Assembly: GCA_030654555.1 (NCBI GenBank) | Contig: JAURXG010000669.1 | Span: forward strand, 1 to 5,745 | Length of the DNA: 5,745 nucleotides | Direction: 5' to 3' | Source of the DNA: Aquabacterium sp. | GTDB lineage: Bacteria > Pseudomonadota > Gammaproteobacteria > Burkholderiales > Burkholderiaceae_C | In this document: piece after piece, positions 1-5,745 of the stretch | Layout of the letters: each line of letters starts with the position of its first letter | Position numbering within the stretch: the stretch's first letter is position 1 | The notes under the pieces: model-generated | Database searches by the model: none | The model's input: the letters and a program-made list of their open reading frames with translations, nothing else | Told to the model about the DNA's origin: nothing | Translations under genes and position numbers: made by a program

Positions 1-1032
1 GCGCTGGTGCGCAGCCAGCGCCCGGTGGTGGTGGTCGACGCCCACGAGCACACGGTGGTGGGCCGCTACCTGGAGAAGTTCAACGCGGTGCAGCGCCACG
101 ACATGCTGCTGCAGTACGCGATGACGGCCAACCTGCCCGAATCGCTGGGCCGCGCCAGCGAGGACTGGTTCCGCCAGCCTGTCCTGGCCGCGCTGCAGGC
201 CGAGGGACTGACGGTGGAGTGGTACTACACCAACCCGACCACGCCGACCGACTTCCGCCTCTCGATGGGCGGCGTGCAGCCCGACACCGGGCGCAACGTC
301 AACGGGCTGCGCAATGCGATCAGCCTGCTGCTCGAATCGCGCGGCGTGGGCATCGGCCGGCTGCATCTGGCGCGGCGGGTGCATTCGCACGTGGTGTCGC
401 TGGCCACCGTGCTGCGCCAGGCGGCGCAGCATGCCGACGACCTGGTGGCGCTGCAGGCCGCGGCCGATGCCGAGGTGCGCAGCGCGGCCTGTGGCGGCCG
501 TGCGGTGGTGCAGGCCCAGACCACGCCCACCCGCCGCACGCTGCTGATGCTGGACCCGGTCACCGGCGCCGACAAGCCGGTGGAGGTGGACTGGTTGTCG
601 GCGCTGGCGCTGCGCGTGCGCAGCGAGCGGGCGCGGCCCTGCGGCTACTGGCTGGCACCGGGCCAGACCGTGGCGGTCGACACCTTGCGTGCGCTGGGCG
701 TGCAGGTGCGGCAACTGGCCCAGCCGGTCACGCTGCTGACCGAGGCCTGGGTCGAGACCGCGCGCGGCGAGGTGCCGCGGCCCGATGTGCGGGGCATCGC
801 GTCGGATGGATTCCGCACCATCCTGCAGCTGGTGGTCGACCTGCACCTCGGGCCGGCCGAACTGCCCGCCGGCAGCTGGTACGTGCCGCTGGACCAGGCG
901 CTCGGCAACCTGGTGATCGCCGCGTTGGAGCCCGACACGCAGAACAGCTACGTCGCCAACCGCATGATCGACCGGCTGGACGCAGCGCGGCGCGTGCTGG
1001 CGCGGCCGCCGGAGGACGCGCTGGCGCCGTGA
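1..1032 (+). CDS. M14-family zinc carboxypeptidase-like protein, C-terminal part (5' end outside window)
   Basis: The frame is open from the first base, so the visible 343 codons are the C-terminal portion of a longer gene; the GTG at position 7 is probably an internal valine, not the start. The family uses a zinc ion to cleave C-terminal or related peptide bonds. The segment DAHEHT (bases 37-54) matches the region of the third zinc-ligand histidine (His196 of carboxypeptidase A), with the candidate His at bases 43-45. The segment LLLESRG follows, and its Glu (bases 334-336) fits the catalytic base Glu270. Between them, GGVQPDTGRNVNGLRNA resembles proteobacterial M14 proteins I recall. The first two zinc ligands (HxxE) must lie upstream. 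After the catalytic Glu come about 230 residues without a motif I recognise, probably a C-terminal accessory domain. No signal peptide can be judged because the N-terminus is missing. The gene ends in TGA and is convergent with the next gene. Substrate unknown. Family assignment is fairly sure; activity is inferred. Confidence 0.8.
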   Translation, partial: ALVRSQRPVVVVDAHEHTVVGRYLEKFNAVQRHDMLLQYAMTANLPESLGRASEDWFRQPVLAALQAEGLTVEWYYTNPTTPTDFRLSMGGVQPDTGRNVNGLRNAISLLLESRGVGIGRLHLARRVHSHVVSLATVLRQAAQHADDLVALQAAADAEVRSAACGGRAVVQAQTTPTRRTLLMLDPVTGADKPVEVDWLSALALRVRSERARPCGYWLAPGQTVAVDTLRALGVQVRQLAQPVTLLTEAWVETARGEVPRPDVRGIASDGFRTILQLVVDLHLGPAELPAGSWYVPLDQALGNLVIAALEPDTQNSYVANRMIDRLDAARRVLARPPEDALAP

Positions 1033-1057
1033 GTGCCGCCGGCTGGCCTCAAGAGTT

Positions 1058-1077
1058 TGCCCGCAAGCATGCGGGCA
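1058..1077. terminator. Perfect 8-bp stem-loop between convergent genes, possible terminator
   Basis: The arms TGCCCGCA and TGCGGGCA are exact inverted repeats around a 4-base loop (AGCA), starting 26 bases after the stop of the M14 gene. The place is right for a shared terminator of two convergent genes. However, no T-run follows the stem on the plus strand (GATCC follows), and on the minus strand the stem is followed by AAACTC. If it terminates, it would not be a classical U-tract intrinsic terminator. It could equally be part of a dispersed palindromic repeat. Confidence 0.4.
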
Positions 1078-1096
1078 GATCCTTCGGCTGGCACTC

Positions 1097-1117
1097 GCGA
1101 GCCCGCAGGGGGCTCGC
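1097..1117. terminator. Second perfect 8-bp stem-loop, just after the stop of the minus-strand ATPase gene
   Basis: The arms GCGAGCCC (1097-1104) and GGGCTCGC (1110-1117) are exact inverted repeats around a 5-base loop, GCAGG. The stem begins 11 bases beyond the stop codon of the minus-strand gene, so it is well placed to end that transcript or protect its 3' end. No U-tract follows on either strand. It shares the string GCCCGCA with the neighbouring stem-loop at 1058-1077, so the two may belong to one palindromic intergenic unit. Confidence 0.4.
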
Positions 1118-1128
1118 TCGGTCCCGCC

Positions 1129-2682
1129 TCAGCGGCGCCGGCTGCCGCCCAGGATGGAGCCGAGCACGCCGCGGATGATCTCGCGGCCCACGGCCGAGCC
1201 GATCGAGCGCATCGCGGACGAGGCTGCCGCCTCGGCCAGGCCGGGCCGACGCCCGCCGCGGGGCCCGGTGCTGCCGAACATCATGTCCTTGAGGCCGTCC
1301 ATCAGGCCGCCGCCTTCGGCGGCCGTCGCGGGCGCATTGCCACCGCGCGCCGCGGCCTGGGCCTCGTCGGCCATGCTGCGGTCGCCGCTGGGCGCCGCGG
1401 CGGTGCCGCTGGCGCGGGCCTTCAGCAACTCGTGCGCAGATTCGCGGTCGACCGTCTTCTCGTAGACGCCGGCCACCAGCGATTGCGCGATCAGCGCCTG
1501 GCGCTGGGCGGGGGTGATCGGCCCGATCTGGCTGCCCGGCGGGTGCACGAACACCCGCTCGGTGACGCTGGGCCGGCCCTTGGCGTCGAGAAAGCTCACC
1601 AGCGCCTCGCCCACCGCCAGCTCGGTGATCGCCGTCTCGATGTCCAGCCCCGGGTTGGCGCGCATCGTTGTGGCGGCGCTCTTGACCGCCTTCTGGTCGC
1701 GCGGGGTGAAGGCGCGCAGCGCGTGCTGCACCCGGTTGCCCAGCTGGCCCAGCACGGTGTCGGGCACGTCCAGCGGGTTCTGGGTGACAAAGTAGACGCC
1801 CACGCCCTTGCTGCGCACCAGCCGCACCACCAGCTCGATGCGCTCGAGCAGCACCGGCGGCGCGTCCTCGAACAGCAGGTGGGCCTCGTCGAAGAAGAAC
1901 ACCAGCTTGGGCTTGTCCAGATCGCCCACCTCGGGCAGCAGCTCGAACAGCTCGGACAGCATCCACAGCAGGAAGCTGCCGTACAGCCGCGGCGCGTTCA
2001 TCAGCTGGTCGGCGGCCAGGATGTTGATCACGCCCCGGCCGTCCACGGTCTGCATGAAGTCGCTGATGTCGAGCATCGGCTCGCCGAAGAACTGGTCGCC
2101 GCCCTGCTGCTCGATCTGCAGCAGCCCACGCTGGATCGCGCCGATCGAGGCCGCGCTGACGTTGCCGTAGCTGGTGGTGAACTGGCTGGCGTTGTCGCCC
2201 ACATGCTGCAGCATCGTGCGCAGGTCCTTCAGGTCCAGCAGCAGCAGGCCCTGGTCGTCGGCGATCTTGAACACCATGTTCAGCACGCCGGCCTGCGTCT
2301 CGTTGAGCGCCAGCATGCGCGACAGCAGCAGCGGGCCCATGTCGCTGACGGTGGCGCGCACCGGGTGGCCGGCCTTGCCGAACACGTCCCACAGTGTGGT
2401 GGGGCAGGCCAGCGGCTCGGGCGTGGGCAGGCCGCGCTCGGCCAGGACGGCCGCGAGCTTGCCGCCGATGCTGCCGGCCTGGCTGATGCCGGTGAGGTCG
2501 CCTTTGACGTCGGCCAAGAACACCGGCACGCCGATGCGCGAAAAATTCTCGGCCAGCGTCTGCAGCGTGATGGTCTTGCCGGTGCCGGTGGCGCCGGTGA
2601 TCAGGCCGTGGCGGTTGGCCAGGGCGGGCAGCAGTTCGCAGCGGATGTCGCCACGCTGGGCGATGAGCAGGGGGTCGGCCAT
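1129..2682 (-). CDS. HerA-like P-loop ATPase, DUF853 / YjgR family
   Basis: This is a 517-residue protein, close to the roughly 500 residues of E. coli YjgR, whose start (M-x-x-PLLIA) and ANRHGLITGATGTGKT segment it resembles. Walker A is GATGTGKT at residues 30-37. Next come the conserved FLADVKGDLTG segment (55-65), Walker B with its catalytic acid pair KLVFFFDEAHLLF (259-271; DE at 265-266) and a VTQNP sensor-like motif (299-303). NRVQHALRAFTPRDQKAV (316-333) is a plausible arginine-finger region. Residues about 421-486 are a low-complexity Ala/Gly-rich linker, and the last 30 residues form a glycine-patterned basic tail ending GGSRRR. HerA/FtsK relatives are ring-forming DNA translocases, but the physiological role of this branch is not established. 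It looks cytosolic, with no signal peptide. The ATG at 2680-2682 is chosen from family alignment, because no clear Shine-Dalgarno precedes it. The gene is divergent from yebC and convergent with the M14 gene, so it is probably monocistronic. Confidence 0.93.
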   Translation of the reverse strand: MADPLLIAQRGDIRCELLPALANRHGLITGATGTGKTITLQTLAENFSRIGVPVFLADVKGDLTGISQAGSIGGKLAAVLAERGLPTPEPLACPTTLWDVFGKAGHPVRATVSDMGPLLLSRMLALNETQAGVLNMVFKIADDQGLLLLDLKDLRTMLQHVGDNASQFTTSYGNVSAASIGAIQRGLLQIEQQGGDQFFGEPMLDISDFMQTVDGRGVINILAADQLMNAPRLYGSFLLWMLSELFELLPEVGDLDKPKLVFFFDEAHLLFEDAPPVLLERIELVVRLVRSKGVGVYFVTQNPLDVPDTVLGQLGNRVQHALRAFTPRDQKAVKSAATTMRANPGLDIETAITELAVGEALVSFLDAKGRPSVTERVFVHPPGSQIGPITPAQRQALIAQSLVAGVYEKTVDRESAHELLKARASGTAAAPSGDRSMADEAQAAARGGNAPATAAEGGGLMDGLKDMMFGSTGPRGGRRPGLAEAAASSAMRSIGSAVGREIIRGVLGSILGGSRRR

Positions 2683-2688
2683 GGTGGG

Positions 2689-2721
2689 GACTGCGCGGAG
2701 AGTGGGTGTTGCTGCGCAGTC
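2689..2721. repeat. Inverted repeat in the leader of the ATPase gene
   Basis: GACTGCGC (2689-2696) and GCGCAGTC (2714-2721) are exact inverted repeats of 8 bp separated by 17 bases. The near arm ends 6 bases before the ATPase start codon. In the minus-strand mRNA this would form a hairpin immediately 5' of the AUG, where a ribosome binding site is expected. As DNA it could be a regulator's operator. Either role is inference. Confidence 0.45.
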
Positions 2722-2746
2722 TAAGCCGGGTCGCGCCGGCCAGGGC

Positions 2747-2769
2747 CCACCCGGTAGAATCCCGGGTGG
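2747..2769 (+). promoter_or_regulatory. Candidate -10 box (TAGAAT) inside an inverted repeat, upstream of yebC
   Basis: TAGAAT at 2755-2760 matches the sigma-70 -10 consensus TATAAT at five of six positions and is the most AT-rich hexamer in a GC-rich stretch. No good -35 element stands 16-18 bases upstream, where the sequence is GC-only or nearly so. The box is bracketed exactly by the perfect 8-bp arms CCACCCGG (2747-2754) and CCGGGTGG (2762-2769). A start site near 2767 would give yebC a leader of roughly 85 bases. A weak -35 together with a palindrome over the -10 fits a regulated or activator-dependent promoter, but this is inferred. Confidence 0.5.
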
Positions 2770-2842
2770 TCTGAAAAGTCAGCCATCCGCCAGCCTGCAG
2801 GCCCGGCGCACCCCCCGAACAGAACAATCCCCCGAGAACTCC

Positions 2843-2848
2843 AGAGGA
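2843..2848 (+). promoter_or_regulatory. Ribosome binding site of yebC
   Basis: AGAGGA lies 4 bases before the ATG at 2853. It is a good Shine-Dalgarno match with slightly short spacing. It supports this start, as does the family-typical N-terminus MAGHSKWANIQHRK. Confidence 0.7.
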
Positions 2849-2852
2849 CGCC

Positions 2853-3584
2853 ATGGCCGGACATTCCAAATGGGCCAACATCCAGCACCGCAAAGGCCGC
2901 CAGGACGAAAAGCGCGGCAAGGTCTGGACCCGCATCATCCGTGAGATCACGGTGGCGGCGCGCCAGGGTGGCGGCGACGTCGGCATCAACCCGCGGCTGC
3001 GGCTGGCCATCGACAAGGCCAAGGCCGCCAACATGCCGGCCGACCGCATCAAGTACAACATCGACAAGGCCTCGGGCGCGCTGGAAGGCGTGAACTACGA
3101 GGAGATCCGCTACGAGGGCTACGGCATCGGCGGCGCGGCAATCATCGTCGACACCATGACCGACAACCGCGTGCGCACCGTGGCCGAGGTGCGGCACGCC
3201 TTCAGCAAGTACGGCGGCAACCTGGGCACCGAGGGCTCGGTGGCCTTCCAGTTCAAGCACTGCGGGCAGTTCATCTTCGCGCCCGGCACCTCCGAGGACC
3301 AGGTGATGGGCGTGGCGCTGGAGGCCGGCGCCGAGGACGTGCTCACCGACGACGATGGCGCGATCGAGGTGCTGTGCGCGCCGCCCGACTACGAGGCGGT
3401 GAAGGCCGCGCTGGAGGCGGCGGGCCTGGTGCCCGAGGTGGCCGGTGTGACCATGCGCGCCGAGAACACCATCGAGCTGACCGGCGAGGACGCCCAGCGC
3501 ATGCAGAAGCTGCTGGACGTGATCGAGGACCTGGACGACGTGCAGGACGTGTTCCACAACGCCGAGATGGCTGAAACCGAATGA
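2853..3584 (+). CDS. yebC: YebC/PmpR-family (TACO1-like) regulator or translation factor
   Basis: This is a complete protein of 243 residues, the usual family length (about 240-250). The hallmark N-terminus MAGHSKWANIQHRK (1-14) is followed by the first basic helical domain, with INPRLRLAIDKAKAANMP (45-62). The central signature then runs through YEGYGIGGAAIIVD (87-100), TDNRVRTVAEVRHAF (103-117) and KYGGNLGTEGSVAFQF (119-134). The C-terminal domain has the usual LTGEDAQRMQKLLDVIEDLDDVQDVF pattern (209-234), in which acidic residues are frequent. Bacterial members were long annotated as DNA-binding regulators (PmpR of Pseudomonas). The mitochondrial homologue TACO1 and more recent bacterial work point to a role on the ribosome, helping translation of difficult stretches such as polyproline. 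The protein is cytosolic. Its stop overlaps the purD start by ATGA, indicating co-transcription and translational coupling. Family assignment is certain; which molecular role applies here cannot be read from sequence. Confidence 0.97.
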   Translation: MAGHSKWANIQHRKGRQDEKRGKVWTRIIREITVAARQGGGDVGINPRLRLAIDKAKAANMPADRIKYNIDKASGALEGVNYEEIRYEGYGIGGAAIIVDTMTDNRVRTVAEVRHAFSKYGGNLGTEGSVAFQFKHCGQFIFAPGTSEDQVMGVALEAGAEDVLTDDDGAIEVLCAPPDYEAVKAALEAAGLVPEVAGVTMRAENTIELTGEDAQRMQKLLDVIEDLDDVQDVFHNAEMAETE

Positions 3585-4861
3585 ACGTTCTCGTGATTGG
3601 CGGCGGCGGGCGCGAGCACGCGCTGGCCTGGAAGCTGGCACAAAGCGCGCGGGCGCAACAGGTGTTCGTGGCGCCGGGCAACGGCGGCACGGCGCGCGAC
3701 AGCCGGCTGAAGAATGTGCCCCTCACCGACCCGGTGGCGCTGGCCGACTTCGCCGAGGCGCAGAAGGTGGGCCTGACCGTGGTCGGCCCCGAGGCGCCGC
3801 TGTCGGCCGGCGTGGTCGACGTGTTCCGCGCCCGCGGGCTGCGCATCTTCGGGCCCAGCAAGGCCGCGGCGCAGCTGGAATCGTCCAAGGCCTTCGCCAA
3901 GGACTTCATGGCGCGCCACGCCATCCCCACCGCGCACTACGCCACCTTCACCGACGCCGCGGCGGCGCACGCCCATGTGGACGCGGTGGGCGCGCCCATC
4001 GTCGTCAAGGCCGACGGCCTGGCCGCCGGCAAGGGCGTGGTGGTGGCGATGAGCCTGGCCGAGGCGCACGAGGCCATCGACTTCATGCTGCTCGACAACA
4101 AGCTGGGCGTGGTGCACAACGCCGGCGGCGCGCGCGTGGTGATCGAAGAATTCCTGCAGGGCGAGGAAGCCAGCTTCATCGTGCTGGTCGACGGCAAGCA
4201 CGTGCTGCCGCTGGCCAGCAGCCAGGACCACAAGCGCCTGGGCGACGGCGACACGGGGCCCAACACCGGCGGCATGGGCGCCTATTCGCCCGCGCCGGTG
4301 GTCACGCCCAACGTGCATGCCAAGGCGATGCACGAGATCATCCTGCCCACCGTGGCCGGCATGGCCAAGGACGGCATCGTCTTCACCGGCTTCCTGTACG
4401 CCGGCCTGATGATCGACGCCCAGGGCCGGCCCAAGACGCTGGAGTTCAACACCCGCATGGGCGACCCGGAGACGCAGCCCATCCTGATGCGCCTGAAGAG
4501 CGACCTGATCGACGTGCTGCTGCACGCCACCGACGGCACGCTCGACAAGGTGGAACTGGAATGGGACCGCCGCTTCGCGCTGGGCGTGGTGCTGGCCGCG
4601 GCCGGCTACCCGGCCGATCCACGCAAGGGCGACGCCATCACCGGGCTGCCGGCCGACGCCGACGATGCGGTGGTGTTCCACGCCGGCACCGCGCTGGAAG
4701 ACGGCACGCTGCGCGTGACCGGCGGGCGCGTGCTGTGCGTCACCGCGCTGGGCGATTCGGCCAAGCTGGCGCAGCAGCGCGCCTACGATGCGCTGCGCGG
4801 CATCCACATCGACGGCGTGCAGTACCGCCGCGACATCGGCCACCGCGCCATCAAGCGCTGA
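3581..4861 (+). CDS. purD: Phosphoribosylamine-glycine ligase (GAR synthetase)
   Basis: PurD joins glycine to 5-phosphoribosylamine with ATP, giving glycinamide ribonucleotide, the second step of de novo purine synthesis in the cytosol. The 426 residues match the usual length for bacterial monofunctional PurD. In order: the N-terminal loop VIGGGGREHALAWKL (5-19), FGPSKAAAQLESSKAFAK (90-107), the ATP-grasp nucleotide loop VVKADGLAAGKGVVVA (141-156), and VIEEFLQGEEASF (187-199). Then follow the family signature QDHKRLGDGDTGPNTGGMGAYSP (215-237), GFLYAGLMID (270-279) and the metal-binding LEFNTRMGDPETQ (287-299). The C-terminal domain (about 325-426) is complete. The start is the ATG inside ATGA, overlapping the yebC stop. 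Only a weak purine-rich stretch precedes it, so translation probably depends on ribosomes finishing yebC. The hemF start follows after 33 bases. Nothing is missing or altered among the residues I can check. Confidence 0.98.
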   Translation: MNVLVIGGGGREHALAWKLAQSARAQQVFVAPGNGGTARDSRLKNVPLTDPVALADFAEAQKVGLTVVGPEAPLSAGVVDVFRARGLRIFGPSKAAAQLESSKAFAKDFMARHAIPTAHYATFTDAAAAHAHVDAVGAPIVVKADGLAAGKGVVVAMSLAEAHEAIDFMLLDNKLGVVHNAGGARVVIEEFLQGEEASFIVLVDGKHVLPLASSQDHKRLGDGDTGPNTGGMGAYSPAPVVTPNVHAKAMHEIILPTVAGMAKDGIVFTGFLYAGLMIDAQGRPKTLEFNTRMGDPETQPILMRLKSDLIDVLLHATDGTLDKVELEWDRRFALGVVLAAAGYPADPRKGDAITGLPADADDAVVFHAGTALEDGTLRVTGGRVLCVTALGDSAKLAQQRAYDALRGIHIDGVQYRRDIGHRAIKR

Positions 4862-4883
4862 TCCGCCGGCGCAGACCGGCCGC

Positions 4884-4889
4884 AGGAGA
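4884..4889 (+). promoter_or_regulatory. Ribosome binding site of hemF
   Basis: AGGAGA lies 5 bases before the ATG at 4895, in the 33-base gap after purD. It is a strong Shine-Dalgarno match, so hemF can start translation independently of purD, unlike purD itself. It also fixes the hemF start, which agrees with the N-terminus of E. coli HemF. Confidence 0.8.
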
Positions 4890-4894
4890 CAACC

Positions 4895-5745
4895 ATGGAC
4901 ACCCAGGCGGTACGCGACTACCTGCTCGGCCTGCAGACCCGCATCGTCGAGACGATGCAGGCGGCCGATGGCAAGCCCTTCGTCACCGACGCCTGGGTGC
5001 GCGGGCCCGAAGAGCGCCTGCAGGGCGATGGCCGCACCCAGCTGGTGGAGGAGGGCGGCCTGCTCGAGCGGGGCGGCTGCAACTTCAGCCACGTGAAGGG
5101 GCCGCAGCTGCCGCCTTCGGCCACCCAGCACCGGCCCGAGCTGGCCGGCGCGCCGTTCGAGGCGATGGGCGTGAGCCTGGTGTTCCATCCGCGCAACCCG
5201 ATGGTGCCCACGGTGCACATGAACGTGCGCATGTTCGCGGCGCTGCCTGACCCAAAGACCGGCAAGCCGCCGGTGGTGTGGTTCGGCGGCGGCATGGACC
5301 TGACGCCGTACTACGGCCACGAGGACGACGCGCAGCACTTCCACCGCAGCTGCCACGACGCGCTGGCGCCGTTCGGCGATCAGCTGTACCCGCGCTTCAA
5401 GACCTGGTGCGACGAGTACTTCTTCCTGAAGCACCGCAACGAGCCGCGTGGCATCGGCGGCATCTTCTTCGACGACTTCGGCGAGCTGGGCTTCGAGCGC
5501 AGCTTTGCCATGCTGCGCGCGGTGGGCGATGCCTTCCTGCCGGCCTACCTGCCCATCGTCGAGCGCCGCCGCCACCTGCCCTACGGCGAGCGCGAGCGCG
5601 ACTTCCAGGCCTACCGGCGCGGCCGCTATGTCGAGTTCAACCTGGTGTTCGACCGCGGCACGCTGTTCGGCCTGCAATCGGGCGGACGCACCGAGAGCAT
5701 CCTGATGTCGATGCCGCCGATCGTGAAGTGGCGCTACGACTGGAA
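4895..5745 (+). CDS. hemF: Oxygen-dependent coproporphyrinogen III oxidase (3' end outside window)
   Basis: HemF uses O2 to decarboxylate two propionates of coproporphyrinogen III, yielding protoporphyrinogen IX for heme synthesis. It is a soluble, homodimeric enzyme. The visible 283 residues align along nearly their whole length with my recollection of E. coli HemF (299 residues), so about 20 residues are cut off by the window edge. Motifs: NFSHVKG (63-69), ATQHRPELAG (76-85), MGVSLVFHPRNP (91-102), WFGGGMDLTPYYG (129-141). The PROSITE-type signature KTWCDEYFFLKHRNEPRGIGGIFFD spans 169-193, and YRRGRYVEFNLVFDRGTLFGLQSGGRTESILMSMPP runs from 240 to 275. Residues equivalent to the E. coli His96, His106, His145 and His175 site are present as His98, His108, His150 and His180. 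The gene is the third in line after yebC and purD, same strand. The enzyme needs oxygen, so the host makes heme aerobically; an oxygen-independent HemN may also exist elsewhere. Confidence 0.97.
   Translation, partial: MDTQAVRDYLLGLQTRIVETMQAADGKPFVTDAWVRGPEERLQGDGRTQLVEEGGLLERGGCNFSHVKGPQLPPSATQHRPELAGAPFEAMGVSLVFHPRNPMVPTVHMNVRMFAALPDPKTGKPPVVWFGGGMDLTPYYGHEDDAQHFHRSCHDALAPFGDQLYPRFKTWCDEYFFLKHRNEPRGIGGIFFDDFGELGFERSFAMLRAVGDAFLPAYLPIVERRRHLPYGERERDFQAYRRGRYVEFNLVFDRGTLFGLQSGGRTESILMSMPPIVKWRYDW

Noticed and set aside
219..1178. A 319-codon plus-strand frame inside the M14 region
   Set aside because: It is an out-of-frame Ala/Gly/Arg-rich shadow of the M14-like gene, with no motif.
1033..2724. 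A 563-codon plus-strand frame beginning with GTG directly after the M14 stop codon
   Set aside because: It is in the same frame as the M14 gene, so it looks like a read-through extension, but it is fully antisense to the well-supported ATPase gene. Its product is Ala/Gln/His/Arg-rich with no family features.
2793..2802. Palindrome GCCTGCAGGC in the yebC leader
   Set aside because: The 10-bp palindrome has no loop, so it cannot make a useful RNA hairpin, and short GC-rich palindromes are common in such DNA. Nothing else marks it as a site.
1049..3067. A 672-codon minus-strand frame overlapping the ATPase gene in another frame
   Set aside because: It is out of frame with the recognisable ATPase and gives a Pro/Arg/His-rich shadow protein. 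It also runs antisense into the yebC coding region.
4864..4879. Short inverted repeat GCCGG/CCGGC in the purD-hemF gap as a possible terminator
   Set aside because: The arms are only 5 bp, there is no T-run, and it lies directly before a strong ribosome site within an apparent operon. Chance is the simpler explanation.
3389..5677. A 762-codon open frame on the minus strand, opposite yebC, purD and hemF
   Set aside because: It lies antisense to three unmistakable housekeeping genes. Its product is a low-complexity His/Ala/Val/Gln/Arg-rich string with no recognisable domain. Long antisense open frames are expected where codons are strongly GC-biased and TGA/TAG/TAA are rare on the opposite strand.
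1..5745. Search for a novel system: defence genes, toxin-antitoxin pair, mobile element, CRISPR, riboswitch, tRNA
   Set aside because: I see no repeat-spacer array, transposase, integrase, tRNA-like cloverleaf or small paired ORFs. Every coding stretch belongs to a known chromosomal family. The HerA-like ATPase is the chromosomal YjgR type, not accompanied by a nuclease such as NurA, Sir2 or DUF4297 partners seen in HerA-based defence pairs.

Overview
The window is a gene-dense, very GC-rich piece of bacterial chromosome. Codon third positions are dominated by G and C, and all four stop codons visible are TGA. The yebC-purD-hemF order, the sequence style of YebC and HemF, and a TAGAAT-type -10 box suggest a betaproteobacterium, probably Burkholderiales (Rubrivivax/Leptothrix/Ideonella-like). 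That placement is inferred from gene order and protein style, not from a database search.

Layout: (1) positions 1-1032, plus strand, hold the C-terminal part of an M14-family zinc carboxypeptidase-like protein whose start lies outside the window. (2) Positions 1033-1128 are a short gap between convergent genes, with two perfect stem-loops. (3) Positions 1129-2682, minus strand, encode a complete HerA-like P-loop ATPase of the DUF853/YjgR family. (4) Positions 2683-2852 are a 170-base divergent intergenic region. It carries an inverted repeat next to the ATPase start codon, a second inverted repeat bracketing a likely -10 box for the rightward genes, and a Shine-Dalgarno sequence for yebC. (5) Positions 2853-3584 encode YebC. 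(6) Positions 3581-4861 encode PurD, overlapping yebC by the four bases ATGA. (7) From 4895 to beyond the right edge lies hemF, lacking only about its last 20 codons.

The rightward block looks like one transcription unit: a translation/transcription factor of the YebC family, the second step of purine synthesis (PurD), and the oxygen-dependent coproporphyrinogen III oxidase step of heme synthesis (HemF). The three products do not share a pathway. The grouping reads as a housekeeping operon of growth-related genes, which in related genomes typically continues into nadD and rsfS. The leftward ATPase gene is divergent from it and convergent with the M14 gene.

I found no RNA gene, mobile element, CRISPR array, phage gene or defence system, and no broken gene. 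Long open frames on the strands opposite these genes are shadows of GC-rich codon use. The points most worth a second look are the two inverted repeats in the divergent intergenic region, the two stem-loops in the convergent gap, and the poorly characterised ATPase with its glycine-patterned C-terminal tail.
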